A stretch of 64,000 nucleotides of DNA from Pezicula radicicola. Lineage: Eukaryota > Ascomycota > Leotiomycetes > Helotiales > Dermateaceae. The stretch is from the NCBI GenBank assembly GCA_003008705.1, contig PDUO01000095.1, forward strand, positions 71,003 through 135,002, given 5' to 3'. Shown here piece by piece: positions 35,388-45,375 of the stretch. Numbering within the stretch: the first letter of the stretch is position 1; every line of letters begins with the position of its first letter. The position numbers and the translations under genes were made by a program. The notes beneath the pieces were generated by a model, which saw only the letters and a program-made list of their open reading frames with translations, was not told where the DNA came from and ran no database searches.

Positions 35388-36798
35388 ATACCATAAGCTT
35401 TAGATACCTGTATATATACTTTGATCGAGTAGAGAGTTGAAGTAACCCCAAATACACCTGTAATTTACGCTTGGAATGGTAGTCTTATATATCGATACCT
35501 TGATGTTATGGTGAATCGTCTTACTTATTATCTAGTGAAGATATATAAGGTTACACTTGATACAATTGTTACTTTATATTTCGAGAAGAGTATATGGACC
35601 GTGGTGGCAATGTATACGGTTTTAAAGGCTGGCGCCGTATATACCCTCATAGGCTTGACCGACCCAATGGTACATCTCGATATAGTACTCCAAAGTACAA
35701 AAGCCCGCGTGGTTATTAGCTCTACATTGCACTCAGACAAACTCTCTCGCAAGGTTCCGCATCTGATTATTCTTTGCGAATCATTCTTCAAGACGATTCC
35801 AGAACACAACGAGGCCCCTCAGACCTCTGTGAATAGTGGTAACCTCGTATACATTCTATTTACTTCGTAAGTTACTTGCTACTCTGAACAGTATCCTGCT
35901 GACTTGTAACCACCGCAGTGGCAGCACAGGCGTTCCCAAGGGTGCTATGGTGGAGCACCGATCTGGAGCCACAAGTGCCATTGAGCATGGGAAGATCGAG
36001 TGCGTTACTTAAGACTCAAGAGTCTTTCAATTCGCGTCATATACCTTCGACGTAAGCACAAGTGAAACACTCACTACCCTCATCTTCGGTGGTTGCGTCT
36101 GCATACCTTCCGAGACTCAACGACTTAACGACATAGCTGGCGCAATGAAGCAGTTCAGAGTAAATCACTCTTTCCTTACCCCTACCGTAGTTAGTCTCTT
36201 GAGCCCGGACGACGTTCCCGACCTGAAAATGCTCAAACTTGGAGGGGAGGCCTTGACGCGGGAGAACATTGCGATCTGGGCAGACAAAGTCCAGCTTTCC
36301 AATAGTTGCGGAGTCGTAGAATGTGCTATCAGATCCGCATTTAGGAATTATATCACCCCGGACACGGACTTCACGAACTGCGGCGAAGCTGTAGGTTGTG
36401 CTTTATGGATAGCGGATACTTCTAACCACGAGAAACTGGCACCAATTGGCGGCATCGGCGAACTTCTTATCGAAGGACCAACTCTAGCCCGCGGATATTT
36501 ATGCGACCCTGGAAAGACAGCGGAGGCATTCGTGAGCCCAAAATGGCTAAGGGAACACTTCCCTAGGCGCACTCAAAGAGTTTATAAGACTGGGGATTTG
36601 GTGAAGTACGCTAGCGATGGGACCATAAGATTTGTTGGGCGCAGCGACACACAGGTCAAGATTCGGGGGCAGCGAATTGAGCTCCGTGAGATCGAACATC
36701 ATCTCTGTGTTAGCCTTGGAGTTGGTCTTGCGGCTGCAGCTACCTGCGTCAGATATGGACTTGATCGCGGTTCCCATAGTCTTGGAGATGACAATTAG
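35388..36798 (+). other. NRPS adenylation domain A4 (relic, truncated)
   Basis: The linker has three stops within 48 bases (35385, 35394, 35430), each one transition from a Gln codon. Then come LKAGAVYTLIG (a changed A2 motif), a 52-nt intron at 35867-35918 (GTAAGT...CGCAG) splitting the FTS/GSTGVPKG motif, FDVSTSETL (A4 aspartate kept), GELLIEGPTLARGY and YKTGDLVKY, ending after VKIRGQRIEL (A8). The frame is lost near 36708 and ends at 36798. No A10 lysine, carrier or thioesterase follows, so the 3' end of the gene is deleted. Confidence 0.88.
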
Positions 36799-36898
36799 AC
36801 TAGAAACAATGCCCAAGCAAACCTTCAGCGGAATTAGTATTATTTTACAATGGAAAAGGAGGGTTCGAAATGTTGGGGACGTTGCTCCGAAAAGTCTT

Positions 36899-37168
36899 CT
36901 ACGTATAACACCTTGCAAAGTGTGGAATGAAATGGGAAATAAATTTTATACGTACCCCAGTAAGTCCAACAATCCGTTCACACACCGTGACGTCTGTGCG
37001 AGGAGAGAGAGAAACGTCAGTGGTTGTAGTGTTGACTGGTGTCAAATCATATCTGATCCACCTATCCGGTATTGCCTGCCCGTCGATGGTTGAAGGAGCG
37101 TCAACCACGAGCGAGTAGGATGATGTGATGCATCGCATCACGAGGAGAGTTGCCATTGCGAAACACAT
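36899..37168 (-). CDS. Possible small protein gene
   Basis: ATG at 37168 opens a frame of 89 codons with a hydrophobic start and a region like S-T-I-D-G-Q-A-I in the middle, as seen in some small secreted fungal proteins. A good donor, GGG|GTACGT, lies near 36955 and a possible acceptor, ACGTAG, about 60 bases on. Upstream there is a TATA-like box at 37347-37356 and a pyrimidine/ACA-rich leader, which is why the frame is listed. No homology is recognised and the 3' end is uncertain. It is convergent with the NRPS relic. Confidence 0.3.
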   Translation of the reverse strand: MCFAMATLLVMRCITSSYSLVVDAPSTIDGQAIPDRWIRYDLTPVNTTTTDVSLSPRTDVTVCERIVGLTGVRIKFISHFIPHFARCYT

Positions 37169-38513
37169 ATCGGGCTAAAGACGTAAGGAAGGCGGAAGCG
37201 TTACTCTGTTCTGCGAGACTGTTAGCCGTGGACAATAGTTCCGAAGCTTAGGCTTGGAAAGACGGGAAACTAAAAAACTTGCTGTGATGATAGTAGTGTT
37301 GTGAAGAAAGCTGTGCTAAAATCAGAATACAATCGAAGGAGTGCCGATATATATATCCAAAATAATAGTCAAGTTCTCGGCAAGCGGCTCATTGGACTAC
37401 TCGACATACTGGTTTTTCCTCGGCCATCCTGTATTTGAATTCTTTCCCTGTGAAGCTACCCATCCCCCTAAGGCTGTTTAGAGATGTGAATAGATGTGTT
37501 AGATATCCATAATTGATATTAACATCCTTAAATTAGAAAACAATATCTGCGATCAAGAAGTATATCTTCCCCGAGGCTCATCAAACTATGGAAAGCTTCA
37601 TAGTGCAGATACTAAAGCAATGTTTTACATGATACAATACGAAGCTTCAGCCTTAAAGTCTTAATACTCTAGTTGCAGGGGTTATAGCTTGGCATGCCTA
37701 TTAGGTAATAACCTCGATTTCGATGTTCTAAAAGCTCTTTTGCATTGTGGGCTTTATTTTTGTCCTTTATTTCGCTCTATTTTTAAGTTATTCTATAATA
37801 CAAAAGGATGAAAAGGAGTTTAATAGTATAAGAAATAGAAATATAACCTTAATAGAGGTAGTAATAGAGTATAAGAAGTCTAAATAACCTTAATTTTATA
37901 GGAATATAGTAATTCCGGCCTTGGTTTATGAGTGCCAAGCCATTTTTGGACTAGAGTACCCCTGTAACCGCCGTATTAAGTAGGACTTTTAAGGCCGTAG
38001 CTTCGTATAACTATTTCTTAATTCCCGGCCCTACTTGCGGCTCATGATCCGTCTGTTACCCTAGTAAACAGACTTTCAAGCAATAGAATACTCGCCTGCC
38101 TCGCCGTTGAATGGGACGGAATAAGTTGTCCGCCGGAGGAATCAAGATAGATAACTCGATGTCATATATTAGGGCGAGGAGTGGGCATCCAACATGCGGC
38201 TGTAGCTAGGTGGACACAGCCAGGCCGAATCAGCCGGTCGAGGCGGCTAGAACTTCAAGCTGATAAGCTGGGAGATGTGTGGGTTTTATTGGTGGGCCAA
38301 AAGCGGGCATCTGTTAGGCTTAAAGAGCCGGACTGCTTGGTGGGTTCAGGATAGTGTTCCGTTTGGTTTGGGTGGACTTTAGTCAGAGATATAGTCCCTG
38401 GTTCGACCCGGACGTCTTCTGCGGGCATGCAAGCACTGTCAAGTCTATTATTCTACACCGGCTGACATCGCTGGAAGACTAGTGCCTAAGATAAGGCTGG
38501 ATAACCCAGGCCT
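37169..38513. other. Intergenic region
   Basis: No gene called. Contains the TATA-like tract at 37347-37356 for the small minus-strand frame, and further on a mixture of AT-rich and normal sequence. A GGTTCGACCC string near 38400 looks like a tRNA T-loop but no cloverleaf can be built round it. Confidence 0.4.
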
Positions 38514-38520
38514 TATATAT
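38514..38520 (+). promoter_or_regulatory. TATA-like box
   Basis: TATATAT about 115 bases before the ATG at 38635. It is followed by a CTTCTTTTCTC tract, CAACAG repeats and AAACCAAAACC repeats in the leader, a typical filamentous-fungal promoter and 5' UTR arrangement. Confidence 0.5.
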
Positions 38521-38634
38521 GTCCATCGTTACTCTGTGTATATCTCATATCTTCTTTTCTCAGCAACAGCAACAGCAACAGCAAAACTAAAACCAAAACC
38601 AAAACCAAAACCATCTTGAACACAGACCATTACC

Positions 38635-38914
38635 ATGCAGTAAGTCTACCATCCTCCGGCCGACCTTCTTGTGTAATCAGACAGACATAAACAGAACCTA
38701 ACATTTCCCCAGAGAATCCAACTCCTTAGCTATACTCCGCAAGCTCGAGCGGCCGCTGCCGTACATTGTCGCGGTCCTCCTCCTCGGCTCACTCCTCACA
38801 CAATATGCGCTTAATCCCAACAAATCAAATGCCGATGCAATGCTACAAGCTCATATATGCTGCAGCATTATGCTATGCTACTATATCTTTCTCCGGCGAG
38901 TTTCTCACTTGTAG
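38635..38914 (+). pseudogene. Decapitated gene: start and first exons only, membrane-anchored
   Basis: ATG at 38635, a five-base first exon, an intron at 38640-38712 (GTAAGT...CCCCAG, 73 nt), then an open exon to TAG at 38912. The peptide of 68 residues begins with a polar stretch and an R-K-L-E-R-P motif, followed by a hydrophobic helix at about residue 18-32 (I-V-A-V-L-L-L-G-S-L-L). That fits a membrane-anchored enzyme such as a P450 or a membrane protein, but the family cannot be named. The coding look fades after about residue 50, immediately before an AT-rich island that starts near 38915. The rest of the gene has been replaced by that island. Promoter and intron look intact. Confidence 0.5.
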
Positions 38915-39519
38915 TTTATTTAGAATAAATATATGCTAATATTATATAATTAGACTGGAATGGCCAGTAGACTCATTGCTAGAGTTAGTAGAAAAGAAAC
39001 TAAGGTAAGGATATTAGAAAGGGTAATCGTTAGCTGTTAGGTTTATCTATTCCGGAGCCTAGTACGTCGCTCTGCTCCTAGTTGGTAGAAGTAAAATAGT
39101 TTAGAAAGTAAATTATTTAATTAATTAAATATATAACTTATTATAAATAATTTTAATTTAAAAAAATAAAGTTTATTTCTATTATATAAGTAAAGAATTA
39201 ATTAAAAACTAGAATAATTTTAATATAAAATAAGAAATATCTAGTTAAGTTTTAATAGTATTTATATATAAATTTAAATATTACTTTATTATTATTTAAA
39301 AGTTAATTATAGATAAAGATAAATATTATTAATATTAAATTTTATAATAAGTCTCTTATAGTATAGATCTTTTATAAGCTAGAGTTTATTTTTATTTTTA
39401 TTTTATAAATATAAAAGCTTACTAGATAGGAACTAGCTAGTAAGAAAGAGTATATAGAGTAGCTAGGGTAAAGGTATAGTAAGCTTATATATAGGTAGTA
39501 TATAACTAATACTAAACGC
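38915..39519. repeat. AT-rich island, RIP-saturated core
   Basis: About 600 bp that separate two truncated genes. In the core (about 39110-39510) I see no CA, TG or CG dinucleotide, like the large block at the right end of the window. It is probably the remains of a mobile element that inserted here and was mutated to completion. Confidence 0.6.
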
Positions 39520-40047
39520 CTAACGCTCCTCTTGGCTGGCGAAGACGACTATAGCACCCTTCAGAGCTAAATCCACCTCATTGGCTGCGTCAAGCTCTTC
39601 AGTGGCAGCCAGCATTATATACCTATTCATTCGGTTGAATTGTCGCAAGCGGACAGCCTCCTCGATCCCAAAGGTCTTGGAGAGAGCACGGATATCGTAG
39701 GCCACTAGACGACCGGTCAGACCACCATTGCGGCCAGTGGCTCCGGTACACAAACCTCGCGCCTCGAAGATTGCTACATTAAGGTCGGGCGCCAGCTTGG
39801 ATAGATTGTAAGCTGTCGAGACACCCGTGATACCGGAGCCGATGATGGCGACGTCAACCATGTCGCGCGAGAGCACATTTGTCCAGTCATTTTCGAAACC
39901 AATGGGGAAATTCTTGATCCGGTAGCTCAGTGACTGATTTGGAGTCTCCGGAAACTCGGCTGGATTCGGGGCCTTTGTCTTCTAGACCTCCTCGACGGCC
40001 ATCTGGCCTGAACCCCCCCGGTGTTCGTTTTCTATCCATGTCGCCAT
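39520..40047 (-). pseudogene. FAD-dependent oxidoreductase (DAO family), N-terminal fragment
   Basis: ATG at 40047. The dinucleotide-binding motif IIGSGITGVSTAYNL and the following F-E-A-R-G-L-C-T-G-A-T-G-R-N-G-G block are those of DAO-superfamily FAD oxidases (PF01266). One nonsense codon, TAG at 39984-39982, stands where Gln is likely. The fragment ends at 39520, at the edge of the AT-rich island, after about 175 of an expected 450-500 residues. The C-terminal catalytic and FAD-binding half is missing. Intact relatives oxidise amines or amino acids at the cost of O2. Confidence 0.82.
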
Positions 40048-40543
40048 GATTTGGCCTTTGTTTTTAACTGGGTGCGGTGGCGAGTAGTAATCAAGTGCGT
40101 TGTCTTCGACGTTTAGATGAGACTGTGCTCCTCTATAAGTAAAGTAGGCAATGCCGTAGGTGCAAGCTTCAAGAAATTGGCCGGACCAGCGGGCGCCGCG
40201 GAGAAATTGACCGTTGGATATTTTTTTATATTGACTAATAATAGGATTTTACTCCCTGGCAAAAATAGCCCACAAAACACAAGCATTGAAAAATGAGAGA
40301 GGGAGGGACAGAGGGCAGGGGGGAGGACAGATAGAGAGAGACCAAAGTTAATTCAAAATTTCTACCCATGTATCTCGAAGTCCTCACGATGAGCTGCTTA
40401 TTATGTTTTTGCGTCTACACGTTGGCAATCTAGGGGTTTAGAAACAGTTTTGCCTGTTTCGCTATCTGATGCTCGTTTATTCAATCCCGCGAGAATACGC
40501 TGCTAAAAGCCACAATTGCAGGTTATGGTGCTGTTCCCATTAC
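40048..40543. other. Intergenic region between two DAO relics
   Basis: Contains a purine-rich GAGAGAGGGAGGGA tract near 40295-40345 and no gene. It presumably held the promoter of the downstream DAO copy, which begins at 40047. Confidence 0.45.
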
Positions 40544-42166
40544 CTAGGCCTGGAGAGCTTCAAGGATTCTTTCTGTAGTCAGACTGTCCCACAGGCGCGT
40601 CTCATTAATCTCGTAGGCTTCAGGGAGGCATGAATCCGGCTTTCCTCCCAAGACTAGGTTCGCCAGCGATTCTCCAGCGAGAAAAGCATTCGGCATACCG
40701 TAGCCATTGTAAGCAAGCTACCGCAATCCATTCCTCATTGCCCTGGCGCTCTGTAACGGACGCTGGGAGACGCCCAAGGAGGGGCAAGCCATCAGCGGAA
40801 AAACACATCACTCCGGTCCACGCACTGACAAGCTTTGATCTAGATTCACCCACACCGAAAACATTGACCACTTTTTCCTGCAGGAAATCGATGGATGTGG
40901 GATACATGCGACCGTCGCCTGTAGTTATTGTCTCCTCAAATCGTGCCTTGTCACCGCCCAGGAAGAAAAGACCCGATCTGGCGTTTTGCGCGAGGTATAT
41001 AAGGCCATCCTGATCCAACCCCTTATCGTCCGCACTGGGCGCTGAATGAATGGCCTAGGAAGTCGTTTGCCCCAGGTTAGGTACCGTAGCTCCGGTTTGT
41101 ACTTCACAGCTGTTACTGGGGTTTTCGTTTCGATGTTCAGCCGCGTGGGAAATCGGTCAGAGTGTTGCCAAATATAGCGGTATTGCCATTCAGTTCAGAA
41201 ATCACAAATCATGCCAATATTCAGTTCATGCCACAGATTGCCCGACAGCATTATTCTGGCAGACGATTTCTTAGCGTTTCCCATATATTTCGACTGTTTC
41301 TCCGATGTTATGCAAGCTGTTCGTGCATGATTCAGTGCTCACTCTCTTTTGTGTATATATAGCCTCATTTTCCTACCTATAGAAATCAAGCAATTTTCCA
41401 TTGACTTCCAATCCATATATTCGTTAATATATTCTCCCAATTATCCAACACAGAGAGCTTTTGGAAGACCGAACAGATCATTCGATAAGCTCATACCACC
41501 CCAGCGGGCAAGTGAGCTCCCCCAACGGCTCTATATTCACCAAACTCCTAAGCAAGAGGTTAGTTAGACTTGCACGGCCAGGAAAGAGAAAAAGGGGACC
41601 TATGCAAACCTTCGTGCATATATTAGTATCAACCACTTGGTAGATAGATGCCTGTAAGTGACGGATGATTCAACTTGAGAAGCTTGATGCCTCTCTTCAT
41701 TTTCTCCAATGTATGTGTATCAAGACATACTCGGAGCTTCTGAACGTCTCTAAACTCTGCTTCTTCGGCGATGTCGTATTCGTGGGTAATCTCCCGCACT
41801 CGCTCAAGGGTACGCAAGGTGAAATGGACAACCTTGCCGACCATCTCGGGACCAAGTGAGGCTCTCAGGTTTTTGTACGTCTCCGCCGCATTGACGGCCA
41901 ATTGCCCGCAATTTCGACTGGGGGGGGCCGGAGCAGAGGGTGCGTGCCTCCAACACGCATACCTGGAATTCGAGGCTGTTGTCGAGGGGCGTCTTTGTGA
42001 CGGCAAGACCCGTCATACCTGAGCCGATGACAGCCACGTCCGTTGCGGATGGAAACTTGGGAGACTGGGTTTCCGCCAATGCGTGGGGTATATACTGCTA
42101 GTATCACGCCGAAGTCTCTTCGCGAGGCAACTGAGGATCAGTAATCGCGAGGTTCGAGAGATTCAT
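40544..42166 (-). pseudogene. FAD-dependent oxidoreductase (DAO family), second copy, full-length but broken
   Basis: ATG at 42166. After two stops (near 42103-42097) the FAD motif VAVIGSGMTGLAV appears, then a frameshift near 41930 leads to the C-G-Q-L-A-V-N-A-A block and onward to about 41630. A middle stretch (41160-41629) is poorly readable. The text resumes with an L-N-I-E-T-K-T-P-V-T-A-V strand, then the C-terminal domain with F-S-A-D-G-L-P-L-L-G-R-L and, after another frameshift near 40720, N-G-Y-G-M-P-N-A-F-L-A-G-E-S. It ends at TAG 40546-40544. Length matches the family (about 500 codons). Tandem with the fragment at 39520-40047, so a gene duplication, although the two N-termini differ. 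Confidence 0.85.
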
Positions 42167-42410
42167 GGTTGGCGACGTAGAAAGAGAGGGGAGAAGTAAG
42201 CACCTACCATAACTTGGAGCAGGGGTGGTTGAGGATCTAAGTAAAATAAACGACTCGGAGAAAGCACCGCCGGTCGGTTTCCTAAATCCAAAGTGTAGCC
42301 AGTGATATAACGGACGATCATATATATATCTCTTCGTCTAGGAGCCGTCTTCATGGCGACTCTCGTCAAACAATAGACCGCCCCCTAACGGTAGAACCAT
42401 TCCTTTAAAC
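42167..42410. other. Divergent intergenic region
   Basis: Lies between the start of the second DAO relic (minus strand) and the start of the aldehyde dehydrogenase relic (plus strand). This is a head-to-head arrangement that would allow a shared promoter. An ATATATAT tract near 42320-42330 could serve as a TATA element for either side. Confidence 0.4.
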
Positions 42411-43711
42411 ACAGGGCTCTTTATTAACAATGAATTTATTCCTGGGATAGACGAACAACTTATCAGCATCTACCCAGTCGACGAGTCAGTGATCTACTCC
42501 ATGGAAGCCATATGACACCGACAGGCTTCAGGTTCACACTATAACCCGTATGGGCATGGGCTGCTACAAATTTGGCTTCACCATCAAGCAGCCCAGTGGA
42601 GTCTGCGCACAAATCATCCCCTGGAATTATCCACTTAGTAGACCCTCCCGACCATCTGTTCGTACCAGTTTGTTCGTTCGGATTAATGGACCAAAAAATA
42701 ATAGGTATAGCAGCTTGGAAACTAGGTCCTGCTTTGGCCTGCGGTAACACAATTACTCTTAAACCAGCTGAGTAGACACTGCTCAGTGCTTTCCATGTTT
42801 TGGATTATAAACATCATTGTCTAAGCTGACTTCCCTCCGGGAGCGGTAAACAAAGTCATTGGTCGTAGTGCGGTAGCTGGCTAGGTACTTACTGTACATC
42901 TAGACGTCGATCAGGTCGCTTTCACAGGGAAGCACGGCCACTGCGAGATATATTATAAGGGCAGCCAGCTCGAATCTCAAGAACATTACCCTTAAGACAG
43001 GTGGTAAATTACCGCTGCTGGTTTTTGACGGTATAGTTATTGACTAAGTAGCCAAGTGGGCTCATATAGGCAGTATAAGTAACTAGGGTTAAATCTACAA
43101 GGCAAGCAGTAGACTACTCGTGTAGAAAAGTGGCTATAAGAAGTTTATGGTGGTTTTTGTAGAAGTCGTAAAGAGTACAAGAATTGTCGGAGATCCGTTC
43201 ACTGGGGGTGTTATCCAAGGCCCTTAGGTGTCTAAGGATCAATATACATAGGTCCTGGGTCTTATTGAAAGGGCCGCTCAGGAGGGCGTGATGATCGCTC
43301 TAGGAGGTATACTAGTTCATTGTGCTGCCATAGACAGCAAAGGTTATTTTATTACCCCAACTATCTTCAAAGACATCACCGAAAATATAGAGATCTTTTA
43401 GGAAGAGATTTTTGGCCCCTGTTGTTGTTATCGTACCTTTCGAGGACAAGGAACATACTATTAGCCTTGCTAATAACAGCTGTTGCGGGTTGGTAGGCTC
43501 GGTTTTCACACTAGACGTCGCAAGAGTATACCATGTTACCGAACGCTTAGAAGCTGGTATAGTCTAGATTAATAATACTATCGATGGTAACGTCCGGATA
43601 CCTTTTGGTGGCATCAAGCAAAGCGGCATTGGGAGAGAGTTGGGAGAAGTAGGGCTAGATACTTACTTCTAGATAAAATCCGTGTATTTGAACATAGGAT
43701 TAGATATGTAA
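42411..43711 (+). pseudogene. Aldehyde dehydrogenase, degraded
   Basis: The N-terminus G-L-F-I-N-N-E-F-I-P-G begins near 42414. About 90 residues are then missing and the text resumes at Q-I-I-P-W-N-Y-P-L, with frameshifts, and LGPALACGNTITLKPAE, all standard NAD(P)-dependent ALDH motifs. The C-terminus holds IPFGGIKQSGIGRELGE. The general-base block reads L-K-T-G-G-K where L-E-L-G-G-K is expected. The catalytic block reads N-stop-G-stop-I-Tyr where N-Q-G-Q-I-Cys is expected (TAG 43084, TAA 43090, TAC 43096). Both catalytic losses are G-to-A changes and both stops are C-to-T changes. Head-to-head with the DAO relic, so it probably worked with that oxidase on an aldehyde product. Confidence 0.9.
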
Positions 43712-43956
43712 TAACGACTTATCTGTAACAGAATCTGATTTTTTTTCTCCCTCGAGAAAACGGCATTATCTGAATATAGTTACAACTGCTTGAAACAATT
43801 TTGTCTTACTCGGACGACTCAGAGTCAGCTCGGTTCGAAGAGCAGGTACGACGCAGAGTGTCCAACAGCAGGCTAACTAACTTGTGAAATAATCCAGAAA
43901 TCTAGGGTGGTAGTTGAGCTCGACTAACTTCTATACGTCCTGGTTATCTATGTTGC
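43712..43956. other. Convergent intergenic region
   Basis: Short non-coding stretch between the 3' ends of the aldehyde dehydrogenase relic and the transcription-factor relic. Nothing else seen. Confidence 0.4.
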
Positions 43957-45375
43957 TCAAAGGAGTAGTATAACTAATTCCATTTCCGTGGCGATGCTTT
44001 CTAGGCTTACATAGAGTTCAAGTGCATCAGAGGCCTAGTCTTGAGGAATTAAATGAAGCATCTTTATATTCCATAGCCTTTGGAGAGCCTTCTTAATATA
44101 ATGGAAGCGATCTAATGAGAATACACGCGCGATACAATCAAGTAGATCTATAAGTTCCTCGTCTCGGGTTTTATTCGAGCCACCCACCCTCGTAAGCTAC
44201 CACAACCAAAGGCCACAGCAATGCGTTGCCAATGGAAATGCCTAGTTGTTGTATCATATTCATAATCGCTTGGGCATTCCATAGCACTTTATCAATATAG
44301 GCCTCTTTTCGCGAATTCTTGTCAGCTGGGAGCGGTCTTAGGACATTGGTATAAAAGCCGCATTCTCTCCAAAGGTAAATGTAAGCAGCTAGGCGCATTG
44401 TCTCCCACGCAGCATGGAGAGTATGTACCAAGAGTGGAGGCGTCCTCGGCAGCAAGGGGGGCGGGTGTACCCAGCTCGATATGGATGCCTCTAATTCATT
44501 GAAAGAAGTCCTTGGTAGGTTGGCTAGACCTGTCTAGAGAAGCACTCAGACCTGGTTTCTACGTTGGGGAAGGTAGAAAAGCTCAGTTATGATAGAACCT
44601 ACTCGAGAAGAAACCTAGGCGAGTATCTGGGCTTAATGAGAATACCCGGCCTTGTATTTCGTGGAAAGCGTTGCTCTCGGCGAACTCAGATATGTAGGCA
44701 ATTAGCGTAACCAAGGATTCAGGATATCCTGTGACAGTATCTTGTGCTATAAAACCCTCCTTGGAACTCTGCGCCGACTGGTGCGCCATCCACGAGAGCC
44801 AGGCATTCTGCAAGAGCTGTGTCTTGCCCACTGAAAGGTGGAGATGTCCTGGACTGCGTATGAGCCAATGAGGAAAACCCCGAGCGTAGAGGAGCGTAAT
44901 TGGGTGTAGTCAGTCAGACGCAGCACGCTTGTCATGTCCTGTACATGCTGCACCCAGCTCTCGCCGCACCAGGGCCTTGTAAACATGCAGAGAAGGTAAG
45001 AAGCGGCCAGTAATTTTCCTGTATACTGGCTATCTGCTGACTTTGACTACAACGCACCAATCTCCGAGGTCAGCTCCCGCAGGGCGATCTAGTAATAGTG
45101 AAAGTCGCATAGAGATCGCTGGGTATGTGGGACTGAGAGAGAGAGAGCAACCCATGGAACACCGAAGGCCATTCAAGGCTGAGCGGAAGGAGGAGGTCCA
45201 AGAGCGAATTATTTGATCCGTTGATGGGTGAGGCGAGTCTGTAACGTCGAACGACTTCCCTTGGTACAAAAGTCTTAGGAAAAGCCGTTAAAAACAAAGG
45301 CAGCTGTGTTTCTACGGAAGGAGCACTTATGGCGGCGTAGATTTCGGTAATCCTCACCCGAGATAGAGAAGCCAA
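43957..45375 (-). pseudogene. Fungal-specific transcription-factor domain protein, degraded
   Basis: Pieces in three minus-strand frames line up as the regulatory domain of fungal-type transcription factors (Fungal_trans_2-like): a W-P-S-V-F-H-G-L-L-S-L-S-Q-S-H segment near 45150, a G-E-S-W-V-Q-H-V-Q-D-M segment near 44970, a helical part near 44700, a T-L-H-A-A-W-E-T-M-R-L-A-A-Y-I-Y-L segment near 44400, and the typical L-L-W-P-L-V-V-V-A-Y-E close near 44200, continuing to TGA at 43959-43957. At least three frameshifts and several stops. No Zn2Cys6 DNA-binding motif is visible upstream, so the N-terminus is missing or was never there. Inferred role: regulator of the neighbouring catabolic genes. 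Confidence 0.65.

Larger units (their letters stand above)
25971..36798 (+). pseudogene. Multimodular non-ribosomal peptide synthetase, degraded
   Basis: About 10.8 kb on the plus strand carry recognisable NRPS modules. They run: an N-terminal part resembling the end of a condensation domain (25971-26690), A1, C1, A2-T2, C2, A3-T3, C3, and a C-terminally truncated A4. About twenty premature stops interrupt the reading, with frameshifts near 29.7, 30.9, 31.5, 32.95 and 33.6 kb. Most stops stand where Gln or Trp is expected (CAR to TAR, TGG to TAG/TGA), as RIP produces. Three introns still have good splice sites: 29719-29768, 32416-32581 and 35867-35918. T1 is missing, A3 has lost its middle, and no carrier or release domain follows A4. 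The product cannot be predicted. The gene cannot make a full enzyme as it stands. Confidence 0.93.

Noticed and set aside
25971..36798. Idea that the NRPS is alive through stop readthrough or recoding
   Set aside because: Stops are too many, they come with frameshifts and missing domains (T1, the middle of A3, everything after A4), and neighbouring genes show the same damage.
36547..36918. 123-aa minus-strand frame over the end of the NRPS
   Set aside because: Antisense shadow of the A4 domain with no motif.
38380..38420. GGTTCGACCC string as a tRNA T-loop
   Set aside because: No acceptor, D or anticodon stem could be built around it on either strand.
40630..41013. 127-aa plus-strand open frame
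   Set aside because: Antisense to the C-terminal half of the second FAD oxidoreductase relic.
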